Shown here piece by piece: positions 1-8,361 of a DNA stretch of 64,000 bases. A model generated the notes under the pieces. It searched no databases. It was not told where the DNA came from and saw nothing but the letters and a program-made list of their open reading frames with translations. The stretch covers positions 372,001 to 436,000 of the forward strand of contig OZ246399.1 of NCBI GenBank assembly GCA_965230985.1, read 5' to 3'. This DNA comes from UBA2211 sp035404185 (GTDB lineage Bacteria; Patescibacteriota; Minisyncoccia; Minisyncoccales; Minisyncoccaceae). Position 1 is the stretch's first letter, and every line of letters starts with the position of its first letter. A program made the position numbers and the translations under genes.

Positions 1-470
1 GATCTCAAAGAATTGGATTTGTTTTTCAATCATTTAATCTTTTATCAAGAACTACTGTACTTCGAAATGTCATACTTCCTTTAATTTACGATAGTAGTAT
101 TAAAAAGGAAGGCAGAAAAGCAAAAGCTGAGAAAGCATTACTTTCGGCGGGATTAGATAAAGATAGATGGCATCATTTATCAAGTCAATTATCTGGAGGG
201 CAAATGCAAAGAGTAGCTATTGCAAGAGCTTTAGTAAATAATCCAGATTTAATTTTGGCTGATGAGCCAACCGGAAATCTCGATTCTAAAACTGGAGACA
301 TAGTGCTTGAAACATTTCAAAAATTAAACAGAGAGTATGGACATACAATTGTTTTGATTACTCACGAGAGATATGTAGCTGACCATGCTGATAGAGTTAT
401 TGAATTAAAAGATGGAGTGATAATCGCTGATGGAGAAGCTGATAAATCAACATTATTAAAGAATAAATAA
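1..470 (+). CDS. MacB-type ABC transporter ATPase (5' partial)
   Basis: C-terminal part of an ABC ATPase whose start lies left of the window; the frame is open from base 3. Visible in order: Q-loop FVFQSFNLL, signature LSGGQ (bases 189-203), Walker B with D-loop LILADEPTGNLD, and switch histidine in LITHE. This order and the GNLDSKTG stretch are typical of the MacB/LolD family, which powers MacB-like permeases. The permease at 472 starts one base after this stop (TAA-T-ATG), so the two form an operon; a MacA-like adaptor probably lies further left by analogy with the complete system at 18.1-22.9 kb. The substrate cannot be read from sequence. Confidence 0.93.
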   Translation, partial: SQRIGFVFQSFNLLSRTTVLRNVILPLIYDSSIKKEGRKAKAEKALLSAGLDKDRWHHLSSQLSGGQMQRVAIARALVNNPDLILADEPTGNLDSKTGDIVLETFQKLNREYGHTIVLITHERYVADHADRVIELKDGVIIADGEADKSTLLKNK

Positions 471-471
471 T

Positions 472-1695
472 ATGGTATTTACTGATTTAATCGAAGAAGT
501 ATATATTTCCCTTTCATCTAATAAATCTAGGTCAGGATTAACTATTCTAGGAATTGTTATTGGTATCGCTTCGGTCATTACCATGGTTGCGATTGGACAA
601 GGTTCGACCGCTAGCATTGAAAGTAGTATTCAATCTTTAGGTTCTAATCTTTTAGTAGTTTCCCCTGGATCTTCAAAAAGTTACGGTTCAATGGTGAGGG
701 GTAGTTCTGGTTCAGCGAGTACTTTAACCTTATCCGACGCAGAAGCAATTAAAAGTGAAATTAATAATTTAAAAGCTGTTGCCTCAGTTATTTCTTCTAG
801 AAAGCAAGTGATATATAAAGGAAACAACACTAATACAAGTATTTACGGAATAGATAGTACATATCAAACTGTTAAAAGTTTAGAAATAGCTGTTGGAAGT
901 TTTTTTAATGAAACACAAATAACAAATGTTGCCAAGGTTGCCGTTTTAGGACCGACAACGAGGGATACTCTTTTTGGAGAAAATGTTGATCCAACCGGAT
1001 TAAAGATAAAGATAGATGGAATAGAATTCACCGTTATCGGAGTGACGACATCGAAAGGAACTTCAGGGATGAATAGTGCTGATGATTTAATATATATTCC
1101 CATAACTGTAGCTAAACATTATTTTACTGGAAATAATTCAGTCTCTAGTATTAACGTCGAGGTTTCTGAGGCTAAATATATGGATACTGCCGAGACAGAT
1201 ATTCAAAATTTATTATTAACTAGACACAAGATAGATAGTATTGATTCAGCAGATTTTAGCATTGCTAATCAAGCTGATATTATGAGTACCATGTCTTCAA
1301 TATCTGGAACATTAACTTTATTATTGGGTGCTATTGCTGGAATATCCCTATTGGTCGGAGGCATTGGAATCATGAATATGATGTTGACTACTGTAACCGA
1401 AAGAACAAGAGAGATAGGTTTAAGAAAATCATTAGGTGCTAGAGGTAAGGATATTAATAGTCAGTTTTTAATAGAATCAATTTCCTTGACTTTTATTGGA
1501 GGCATCGTTGGAATAATTTTAGGATTAGTAGCTTCCTACTTGGTTTCTAAGTTTGGGAGCACAGCGACAGTTGTCAGTATCCAGTCAGTTCTTTTATCAT
1601 TTTTTGTATCAGCAGGGATAGGAATTGTGTTTGGATATTATCCAGCCCAAAGAGCTTCTAAATTGAATCCAATAGAAGCATTAAGATATGAATAA
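472..1695 (+). CDS. MacB-like ABC transporter permease
   Basis: 407 aa with the MacB/FtsX layout: TM1 near residues 18-40 inside the family motif NKSRSGLTILGIVIGIASV, a large extracytoplasmic MacB_PCD domain (about 45-270), then three TM helices to the C-terminus. The conserved TERTREIGLRKSLGA cytoplasmic loop and the closing PAQRASKLNPIEALRYE match the family. It pairs with the ATPase just upstream and is a paralogue of the permeases at 20435 and 21666. MacB-type systems act as mechanotransmission exporters for peptides, lipids or drugs; in a cell without an outer membrane the cargo would be moved from the outer leaflet or wall. Specific substrate unknown. Confidence 0.9.
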   Translation: MVFTDLIEEVYISLSSNKSRSGLTILGIVIGIASVITMVAIGQGSTASIESSIQSLGSNLLVVSPGSSKSYGSMVRGSSGSASTLTLSDAEAIKSEINNLKAVASVISSRKQVIYKGNNTNTSIYGIDSTYQTVKSLEIAVGSFFNETQITNVAKVAVLGPTTRDTLFGENVDPTGLKIKIDGIEFTVIGVTTSKGTSGMNSADDLIYIPITVAKHYFTGNNSVSSINVEVSEAKYMDTAETDIQNLLLTRHKIDSIDSADFSIANQADIMSTMSSISGTLTLLLGAIAGISLLVGGIGIMNMMLTTVTERTREIGLRKSLGARGKDINSQFLIESISLTFIGGIVGIILGLVASYLVSKFGSTATVVSIQSVLLSFFVSAGIGIVFGYYPAQRASKLNPIEALRYE

Positions 1696-1712
1696 TAAGT
1701 ATAAATAAAAAA

Positions 1713-2177
1713 ATGAAAAAACAGTATATTTTAATAATTTTAATAATAATCGTATTAGTAATTGGGGGAGGATTATTTTTCTTTAAGTCTAAACAAGATA
1801 ATAATTTTAATCCTCAAATGCAAAATATAGAAGAAGTTACTTTAGATTCTTTGTCTGTTGGTAATTGGGTTTCAGTTGTTGCAGAAAAAAACAATGGTTT
1901 ATATGTTGCTTCAATGATAATGGCATGTGATAGTAAGGATAGTTGTCAAAACGGAAGAACCAATAATCAACCTTCATCGGGGACACCTCCAACAGGTGGG
2001 GCTCCAACAGGAGATGTTTCATCAGGGAATGCTCCAATAGATAGTAATGCGGGAAATAAAACAATGTTATCGGGAACAATTACGGAAGTTAATATTGATA
2101 ATATAGTTTTGAGCTTAGATACAGGAGAAACAACAACGGTATCTGTTTCTGATTCAACTAGGATTATTAAAAGATAA
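1713..2177 (+). CDS. membrane-anchored protein with DUF5666-like C-terminus
   Basis: 154 aa. An N-terminal hydrophobic helix (about residues 5-24) without a lipobox anchors it outside the membrane. Residues about 78-115 form a Gly/Pro/Ser/Asn-rich linker (PSSGTPPTGGAPTG), and the last 40 residues form a small beta-rich unit (SGTITEVNIDNIVLSLDTG) that resembles DUF5666-type OB-like domains. It starts 17 bases after the permease stop and ends just before a terminator, so it is the last gene of the ABC exporter operon and may be an accessory envelope protein. The function is not known. Confidence 0.75.
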   Translation: MKKQYILIILIIIVLVIGGGLFFFKSKQDNNFNPQMQNIEEVTLDSLSVGNWVSVVAEKNNGLYVASMIMACDSKDSCQNGRTNNQPSSGTPPTGGAPTGDVSSGNAPIDSNAGNKTMLSGTITEVNIDNIVLSLDTGETTTVSVSDSTRIIKR

Positions 2178-2190
2178 AATTAAAAATAGA

Positions 2191-2222
2191 AGGCCGGTTT
2201 TAAACCGGTCTTTTTGTTTTTT
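2191..2222 (+). terminator. intrinsic terminator after the first exporter operon
   Basis: Inverted repeat around AGGCCGG / CCGGTCT (2191-2197 with 2205-2211, one G-U pair), followed by TTTTTG and more T. It closes the operon 1-2177. Confidence 0.85.
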
Positions 2223-2257
2223 TAAAAATAAAAAAGCTAAATGTGGCTAAATAAGTA

Positions 2258-2286
2258 TTGTTTTATTTCGAAACATATTTTATAAT
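2258..2286 (+). promoter_or_regulatory. promoter for the surface-protein gene
   Basis: TTGTTT (2258-2263), 17-bp spacer, TATAAT (2281-2286). Predicted start near 2293 gives a leader of about 77 bases. Together with the upstream terminator and the leader hairpin at 2335 this explains the 192-base gap 2178-2369. Confidence 0.6.
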
Positions 2287-2334
2287 AAAATAATGATTAA
2301 ATGTTTACAACTTTATTTATTAGGTTAATAATTT

Positions 2335-2358
2335 AACATCTTTTTTGAGATGTTTTTA
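2335..2358 (+). promoter_or_regulatory. attenuator-like hairpin in the leader of the surface-protein gene
   Basis: AACATCT (2335-2341) pairs with AGATGTT (2348-2354) across a 6-base loop and is followed directly by more T, 12 bases before the ATG at 2370. It has the form of a weak intrinsic terminator inside the 5' leader. It could be an attenuator or simply a stabilising leader hairpin. Confidence 0.45.
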
Positions 2359-2369
2359 AGATTAGATAT

Positions 2370-5300
2370 ATGTCAATTAAAAAATTTAATATTTTTCTTT
2401 TAATAGTATTTTTCTTTAGTGTTATTTTCTATGGTGGGCGAACAATTATTGATGTTTTTGCGGTAAATACAGATGTTACAGCTCCATCAATTAAAACTGG
2501 AAGCGTAATTATAAATCCATCAATTGTCTTGACTGGATCTTATTTTACAATAACCATGACGGTAATAGACGATATTTCAAATATTCAAGCAGCTAATATT
2601 ATTCTTGAGAGTCCGTCGGGTAACGATATTTTACACGCAGAATCAACCTCTTTAAGTTCTTCAAGTACAAGCACTAGGACTTATACCATATTAATGCCTT
2701 CTGGTTATGAAGCGGGAACATGGAAAGTTAGATCAATTTATCTTGCAGATGAACCTGGTAATACAACAACATTATATTTTGGTGATAAGATTGGTTATAC
2801 CTTTGAAGTAAAAACAGGAACTGAAAATATTCAATCAACTAATCCAATTTGTACTTCATTTAATTATGGAAATTGGTGGAGCTGTCAAGCAGATGAAACA
2901 CAATTAAGAGCAATTGCTAGCGCCCTTCCTTTTGGTTGCACAGGAGGCAGTCCAGTATTAAAAAATAATCAATGTACATATATTAATAATTGTAGTTCTA
3001 GTACTGATGATGCAATAAAAATAAATAATTGTATTTGGAGCGGGGGGGTATGGGACTCAAATACTTGCAACTGTGTTTGTTCAACTAGTTATCATTTTGA
3101 GGGAACAAGCTGCTTGTATACACGTACCTGTACAGTTGCTGATTATTCTTCTTGGTCAACTTGTCCTGCGACCGGAGGAACACAAACCAGGACTCTTAAT
3201 GCTGGCGTAGTCTGTACAGAAACTTCAAGTGTATCCACATCTCAAGCATGTTTAAGTACAACTAATATGATTTCAACAAATGCAACTGCTGCTACTACCA
3301 CTTCCTTGCGATACTGCACAGCTGCTGATTATTCTTCTTGGTCAACTTGTCCTGCGACCGGAGGAACACAAACCAGGACTCTTAATACTGGCGTAGCCTG
3401 TACGCCAACTCCAAATGTGCCTACAACTCAAACATGTACGGTTTCAAATACTATAACTACAACAACCAATAACACATCTACATTGTCGGCCTGTACGACC
3501 GCTGATTATTCTACTACTTGGTCAGCTTGTAAGCCAAACAATACTCAAACTAAAACTCTTTTGTCTACTGCTAAATGTTCAGGTCCAACAACTTTATCTC
3601 AGTCATGTGAATATAGTTATTGTGATATGACAAATTATTTATTAAATAGTCAAAATAGAGATAGCTGTAAAAATAGTGAAGGAACATGGAATTCAAATAC
3701 ATGTGTTTGTACTTGTCCTGCTAATCATTATCTTGATGGAAAAATTTGTGTATATACAAACATTACTTGTAATGGTTTTGAATATTCTGATTGGAGTGAA
3801 TGTGTAAATGGAGTTCAAAAAAGAACTATTACAAAGAGAATACCTGATAATTGTTCTAGTGGATTTCCAGAAGCTCTTGAGAAGCAGTGTATAGTTGTTC
3901 CTACTTGCACTAAAGATGAATGGACTTGTGGAGAATGGAGTGAATGTTTAAATAATACTCAGAAAAGAATTTGTTCTCTTTCTTATGATTGTGAAGAGGT
4001 TATCACCGAGAATCCCTATAAAACAGAACAAACTTGTACCCCTCAAACGGTCAATCATATTTATTGTCAGTATACATATACTCCTTGGGGGGATTGTATT
4101 AATGGAATGCAGTATAGGGATATAGCAACTCGTTCACCAGATGGATGCGAGAATACAACAACAGAATCTTTATCAAAAATATGTAATTCATCTTCCTCTT
4201 GTCAATATACTTACAGTGATTGGGGAAGTTGTGTTAACGGGAAAAAAACAAGGACGGTTATTTCAAAATATCCGAGCACTTGTACTGACGGTCCTATTCT
4301 TGAAGATACATGCGTGGATACTCAAATTTCTGAAGAATGTCTCAATATTGGATGGACTAATTTAAGTGATTGCGAATTATATACTTATAAAGAGAAAGTA
4401 TTGTCAGACTGTAGGGCTAAGAATTTAACCACCTTTGATAGTTGTCGAGAATATATACTTACATATGGTAAACCGTCTAAATGTAACGAAATAAGTGGAT
4501 TAGCTTGTGATAACCTAATTAATGATTTTATTCTTTCTGGACTTAAAGATAAAATTTCAACAGTCTCTAAAGAGCAACTTTCTAGTATTGCTGGTAGTGC
4601 TGGTATAATTAATGCGCAACAAGGAATTATAACTGTTCAAATTAAATCAACAATTTCAGGAGAACCCACTCAAAGCAAAGAAATTAAAATAGAAGAGATG
4701 CCATTAGCCACTAGCAATTCAGATCAAATATCAGTAAATTTAATACCAACAAGTAGTACTTCTTTTCAAGATAGTTTATCTCCAGTTGGTATTACTTTTG
4801 ATACCGATGGAGACGGTTTGCCTGATGATGTAGAAAAACGCATAGGAACGGATCCTAATAAAAAAGATACAGATGGCGACGGAATTAATGATAATGAAGA
4901 ACTAAAGAATGGAACAAATCCATTAGATCCATTGGCAAATTCAACTGTAACAGTTTTATCGGGAGTTGATAAAGCATTAGTAGAAGGAAAAACATTAGAA
5001 CAACCCAAACTTTCTAATTCAACTATTAGTAAAACGTTAACTGTTAATTCAATTGAATCAACTTTAACTGCTGAAAAAAATAATTTAAAACTTCAAGGAA
5101 AAGCTGAGCCCAATAAAGTAATTACTTTATTTATTTATAGTGTTATGCCGATTGTGGTAACGGTTCAATCAGATTCGAATGGAAACTGGGTTTATGAATT
5201 AGACAAAACTTTAGTTGATGGAACACACGAAGCATATGTGGCAATTAACGATGATGAAGGAAAGATTGTAGAAACCAGCTTACCAACACCTTTTTTCATA

Positions 5301-5468
5301 GCTCAGGCACAAGCTGTTTCAGTCGATAATTTCATTGCAGCTGGTGATGCTAGTCAAGTTTCTGATAAAACTGACGGAATGATAATATTGTATGTATTAG
5401 GAGGATTAATAGTAATATTTATTTTTATTGCTGGGATATTGATTATTAGGCAGAAATATTCTGAATAA
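2370..5468 (+). CDS. large cysteine-rich surface protein with thrombospondin-like repeats
   Basis: 1032 aa, probably exported and anchored at both ends: an N-terminal hydrophobic segment (residues about 7-30, ending near FAVNT) and a C-terminal TM (about 1005-1027) with a short basic tail. After a beta-rich N-terminal domain (about 35-150) come many Cys-rich modules of the type Y-S-x-W-S-x-C, reminiscent of thrombospondin type 1 repeats (about 155-690). Near 810-860 lie two DTDGDG calcium loops (thrombospondin type 3/EF-hand-like), then a beta domain near 890-975 that resembles a bacterial Ig-like domain. Such architectures are typical of adhesins. It starts a unit that continues one base later with a histidine kinase. 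An exact 63-bp internal duplication lies at 3138 and 3324. Adhesion or host contact is inference. Confidence 0.8.
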   Translation: MSIKKFNIFLLIVFFFSVIFYGGRTIIDVFAVNTDVTAPSIKTGSVIINPSIVLTGSYFTITMTVIDDISNIQAANIILESPSGNDILHAESTSLSSSSTSTRTYTILMPSGYEAGTWKVRSIYLADEPGNTTTLYFGDKIGYTFEVKTGTENIQSTNPICTSFNYGNWWSCQADETQLRAIASALPFGCTGGSPVLKNNQCTYINNCSSSTDDAIKINNCIWSGGVWDSNTCNCVCSTSYHFEGTSCLYTRTCTVADYSSWSTCPATGGTQTRTLNAGVVCTETSSVSTSQACLSTTNMISTNATAATTTSLRYCTAADYSSWSTCPATGGTQTRTLNTGVACTPTPNVPTTQTCTVSNTITTTTNNTSTLSACTTADYSTTWSACKPNNTQTKTLLSTAKCSGPTTLSQSCEYSYCDMTNYLLNSQNRDSCKNSEGTWNSNTCVCTCPANHYLDGKICVYTNITCNGFEYSDWSECVNGVQKRTITKRIPDNCSSGFPEALEKQCIVVPTCTKDEWTCGEWSECLNNTQKRICSLSYDCEEVITENPYKTEQTCTPQTVNHIYCQYTYTPWGDCINGMQYRDIATRSPDGCENTTTESLSKICNSSSSCQYTYSDWGSCVNGKKTRTVISKYPSTCTDGPILEDTCVDTQISEECLNIGWTNLSDCELYTYKEKVLSDCRAKNLTTFDSCREYILTYGKPSKCNEISGLACDNLINDFILSGLKDKISTVSKEQLSSIAGSAGIINAQQGIITVQIKSTISGEPTQSKEIKIEEMPLATSNSDQISVNLIPTSSTSFQDSLSPVGITFDTDGDGLPDDVEKRIGTDPNKKDTDGDGINDNEELKNGTNPLDPLANSTVTVLSGVDKALVEGKTLEQPKLSNSTISKTLTVNSIESTLTAEKNNLKLQGKAEPNKVITLFIYSVMPIVVTVQSDSNGNWVYELDKTLVDGTHEAYVAINDDEGKIVETSLPTPFFIAQAQAVSVDNFIAAGDASQVSDKTDGMIILYVLGGLIVIFIFIAGILIIRQKYSE
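3138..3200 (+). repeat. 63-bp exact direct repeat, copy 1
   Basis: Identical to 3324-3386; the match continues past the end with single mismatches. It encodes ADYSSWSTCPATGGTQTRTLN, one thrombospondin-like module of the surface protein, in the same frame. Confidence 0.95.
3324..3386 (+). repeat. 63-bp exact direct repeat, copy 2
   Basis: Second copy of the repeat at 3138-3200, 186 bases (62 codons) downstream, so gain or loss of one unit keeps the reading frame. Confidence 0.95.
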
Positions 5469-5469
5469 T

Positions 5470-6807
5470 ATGAATTTTAAATTTTTAAGAGACAACAAAC
5501 AGGTTGTATATTCCATAGCTTTAATGATTTTAATTCCAGGAGTGATAATTTTGAATACTTGGATATTTTCAACATCTTTTAGAAAAACAATAGATCAAAG
5601 TTTACAGGATAAAGCTATTGGTATTGGAGAATCAGTTAATGCTGGACTTTCGAATCAACTTAATTCACCAGAAGAGATGCAGACTTTTATTGATAATTGG
5701 AAAGGATATAATAGCGATACAAAATCTTTAGATATTTTTTATCGTGATAATGATACTTTCAAGCTGGTTGCAACAATGAATAATAATGAGAAATTAGGCA
5801 AAGAAGATAATTCTTTAGTCTATACTATTGCTTGGAATAATAATTGGCCAAGTGCACAAAAGATATATGAATCAGATGGAACCAATAATCATCGTTATTG
5901 GTTGGTTGTTATGCCCCTAAAAGACTTGAATGGACAGAAACAAGCCCTATTATCAATGAAGCTCTCGGCTGATGTTATAGACACAATTATGGCTATTGTT
6001 TTAGGTAAGTCGTATTGGATGTTGTTAATAACAATCATTTTTATTGTATTGCTTTTGTTGGTAAATTCTCGTCTTTTTGAATATTCTATTTTGTATAATA
6101 AAATTAAAGAGGTTGATGCAATGAAAGACGAATTCATCTCTATGGCTTCTCATGAATTAAGAACCCCAGTGACGGTTATTCGTGGTTATGCAACTATGAT
6201 GATTGAAGAAGCTCAAAAATTAGGTGTCAACAATGAAGCTAAAGAATATTTATCAATCATAGATGTTTCGTCAGAAAGGTTAAATAATTTAATTGAAGAT
6301 CTTTTAAATGTTTCAAGAATTGAGCAAGGAAGGTTAAAGATGGATATCAAGGAAATAGAAATATGGCCATTAATTGAAGAAACAATAAAAGAAATGAAAA
6401 TACAGGCAGACAACAAAGGATTAGTTTTGTCTTGTGTTTTGGAGCCCAATACGAAATCTTTTATTTTTGCCGACAAAGATCGTTTAAAGCAAGTTTTAAT
6501 TAATATCATCGGTAATTCTATTAAATATACTCCCTCAGGAAGTGTTGAGGTGAAGGCTTTAAATAGAGATAGTAATTTAGTAATAATAATTAAAGATACT
6601 GGAATTGGAATGACAGCCAAACAAAGAGAACATCTGTTTGAAAAGTTTTATAGAATTAAGACTAAAAAAACAGAAGACATTGTTGGAACTGGATTAGGTC
6701 TTTGGATTACCAAACAAATTATCGAATTAATGAAAGGAACGATCACAATCGATTCAATGGAAAACGTAGGAACACAAGTTACATTAGAATTTCCTTTAAT
6801 TAAATAA
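5470..6807 (+). CDS. membrane sensor histidine kinase
   Basis: 445 aa. Two TM helices (about 13-33 and 180-200) flank an extracytoplasmic sensing domain of about 145 residues. The HisKA box SHELRTPVTVIRGY places the phosphorylated histidine at about H228, and the HATPase_c domain has an N-box with N349 in INIIGNSIKYTP, DTGIGM and GTGLGL. All catalytic boxes are intact. It starts one base after the stop of the surface protein (TAA-T-ATG), so expression is linked. No response regulator is encoded next to it, so its partner must be elsewhere. The signal is unknown; coupling to a surface adhesin is suggestive of contact sensing. Confidence 0.92.
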   Translation: MNFKFLRDNKQVVYSIALMILIPGVIILNTWIFSTSFRKTIDQSLQDKAIGIGESVNAGLSNQLNSPEEMQTFIDNWKGYNSDTKSLDIFYRDNDTFKLVATMNNNEKLGKEDNSLVYTIAWNNNWPSAQKIYESDGTNNHRYWLVVMPLKDLNGQKQALLSMKLSADVIDTIMAIVLGKSYWMLLITIIFIVLLLLVNSRLFEYSILYNKIKEVDAMKDEFISMASHELRTPVTVIRGYATMMIEEAQKLGVNNEAKEYLSIIDVSSERLNNLIEDLLNVSRIEQGRLKMDIKEIEIWPLIEETIKEMKIQADNKGLVLSCVLEPNTKSFIFADKDRLKQVLINIIGNSIKYTPSGSVEVKALNRDSNLVIIIKDTGIGMTAKQREHLFEKFYRIKTKKTEDIVGTGLGLWITKQIIELMKGTITIDSMENVGTQVTLEFPLIK

Positions 6808-6822
6808 TAATAAAATAAAAAT

Positions 6823-7116
6823 ATGCTTAAAGATTTTATTGCTTTTCTAAAAGAATACAATATAGTTTCTTTAACAATGGCTTTTATTATGGGGGCAGCC
6901 AGTACTAGCTTGGTTAATTCATTAGTTAAAGATATTATTATGCCAATATTTTCTCCCTTGACTTCATCGGGAGATTGGCAGAATGCAGTATTAAACTTGG
7001 GGCCAATAAGTATTAAATACGGATCATTCTTGGGAGAACTTTTAAATTTTATAGTTTTGGGATTAGTGATTTTTATTATCGCTAAAAAAATATTAAAAAT
7101 GGATGCTCCTAAATAA
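6823..7116 (+). CDS. mscL: large-conductance mechanosensitive channel MscL
   Basis: 97 aa, short for the family (about 130) but with the diagnostic N-terminus: amphipathic FIAFLKEYNIVSLTMAFIMG followed by the pore helix and NSLVKDIIMPIFSPL. A short periplasmic loop leads to TM2 (about 67-88) and a brief cytoplasmic tail; the usual C-terminal helical bundle is reduced to a few residues. MscL homopentamers open under membrane tension to release solutes during osmotic downshock. It follows the kinase gene by 15 bases and is probably co-transcribed. Confidence 0.9.
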   Translation: MLKDFIAFLKEYNIVSLTMAFIMGAASTSLVNSLVKDIIMPIFSPLTSSGDWQNAVLNLGPISIKYGSFLGELLNFIVLGLVIFIIAKKILKMDAPK

Positions 7117-7158
7117 TATCTTGATATTTAATCGTTTACCTTGTAAAATATACACAAT

Positions 7159-8361
7159 ATGAATAATTTAAGAAATGTAGACGTTAAAGGGAAAAAAGTG
7201 TTGGTTAGGGTAGATTTTAACGCTCCCTTAACTAAAGAAGGAGAAGTAAGCGATAATTTTAGAATTAAAAAAGCTATTCCAACTTTAGAATATTTAAGAA
7301 CTAAAGAAGCAAAAGTTATAGTTATTACTCACTTAGGGCAACCCAAAGGAAAAGATTTAAAATATTCAATTAGGCCTATTGCAAGAAGATTATGGGAGTT
7401 AATGGGTGGAAGAATTAAATTTATTAACGATACAATAGGGAAAGCAGTAGAAAAGGAAATTTCCCAGATGAAAGAGGGAGACGTTATAGTTTTAGAAAAT
7501 TTGAGATTTTACAAGGGAGAAGAAGAAAACAGTGAAGAATTTTCACGTCAACTTGCTCGATTGGGCGATATTTTTGTTCAGGATGGATTCGGAGTTTGCC
7601 ACCGCTCACATTCTTCAATGATAGGCATAACAAAATTTCTTCCTTCATATCCTGGATTATTACTCGAAGAAGAAATTAGGGTTTTATCTAATGCTTTAGT
7701 TTCTCCAGATAGGCCACTGGTTTCAATTATTGGAGGAGCAAAAGTTTCAACCAAAACTAGAGTAATTGAAAGATTGTTAGATAAATCAGATTATTTATTG
7801 TTGGGAGGGAAAATTGCTAATTCTCTATTAGTGGCTAAGGGCCAATGTATTAAAGATTTATTGAGCAGCGATGAAGAAAATTTAATGGAAATTGTTAAAG
7901 GAATAGATTTGACAAGTCCTAAGCTTCATTTGCCAATTGATGGAATAATGGCTTTGAACAATTTTGACGAAGAATACTCAAGGGTAGGGGCAGTTGGAAC
8001 AGTAAGGCGAGAAGAAGGAATATTTGATATCGGACCAGAAACAGTAGAAAAATATATAGCTATATTAAGCGAGGCTAAAACAATAATTTGGAATGGACCT
8101 TTAGGTTTATTTGAAAAAAAACCTTTTGATAAAGGAACAGTGGATATTGCTAAAATGATAGGAGCAATCAATAGTCAAGTTTTTTCAATTATTGGAGGAG
8201 GAGAGACTGTTGAGGCAATACAACAATTAGGAATAGAGGATCAATTTGATCATATTTCAACTGGTGGAGGGGCAATGCTTGATTTTATGGCTGGGAAAGA
8301 TTTGCCGGGAATAATGGCTTTAGAAGAGAATAGTAATAAAAAGAAAGATGTTGAAGATTAA
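7159..8361 (+). CDS. pgk: phosphoglycerate kinase
   Basis: 400 aa, full length. Family motifs: VLVRVDFNAPL near the N-terminus, the substrate-binding RSHSSMIG region, IIGGAKVSTK, IIWNGPLGLFE and the C-terminal GGGETV and STGGGAMLDF. It transfers phosphate from 1,3-bisphosphoglycerate to ADP in the cytoplasm (lower glycolysis) and is a main ATP-yielding step in fermentative bacteria of this kind. The ATG has no SD sequence; a TAAAAT box at 7144-7149 lies so close that the transcript would be nearly leaderless. The last codons overlap the next gene by 14 bases. Confidence 0.98.
   Translation: MNNLRNVDVKGKKVLVRVDFNAPLTKEGEVSDNFRIKKAIPTLEYLRTKEAKVIVITHLGQPKGKDLKYSIRPIARRLWELMGGRIKFINDTIGKAVEKEISQMKEGDVIVLENLRFYKGEEENSEEFSRQLARLGDIFVQDGFGVCHRSHSSMIGITKFLPSYPGLLLEEEIRVLSNALVSPDRPLVSIIGGAKVSTKTRVIERLLDKSDYLLLGGKIANSLLVAKGQCIKDLLSSDEENLMEIVKGIDLTSPKLHLPIDGIMALNNFDEEYSRVGAVGTVRREEGIFDIGPETVEKYIAILSEAKTIIWNGPLGLFEKKPFDKGTVDIAKMIGAINSQVFSIIGGGETVEAIQQLGIEDQFDHISTGGGAMLDFMAGKDLPGIMALEENSNKKKDVED

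Noticed and set aside
3138..3386. 63-bp repeats as a mobile element or attachment site
   Set aside because: They are in-frame copies of one protein module and have no terminal inverted repeats or integrase nearby.
6213..6620. 135-codon minus-strand frame within the histidine kinase
   Set aside because: Antisense shadow of the catalytic domain with all conserved boxes on the plus strand.
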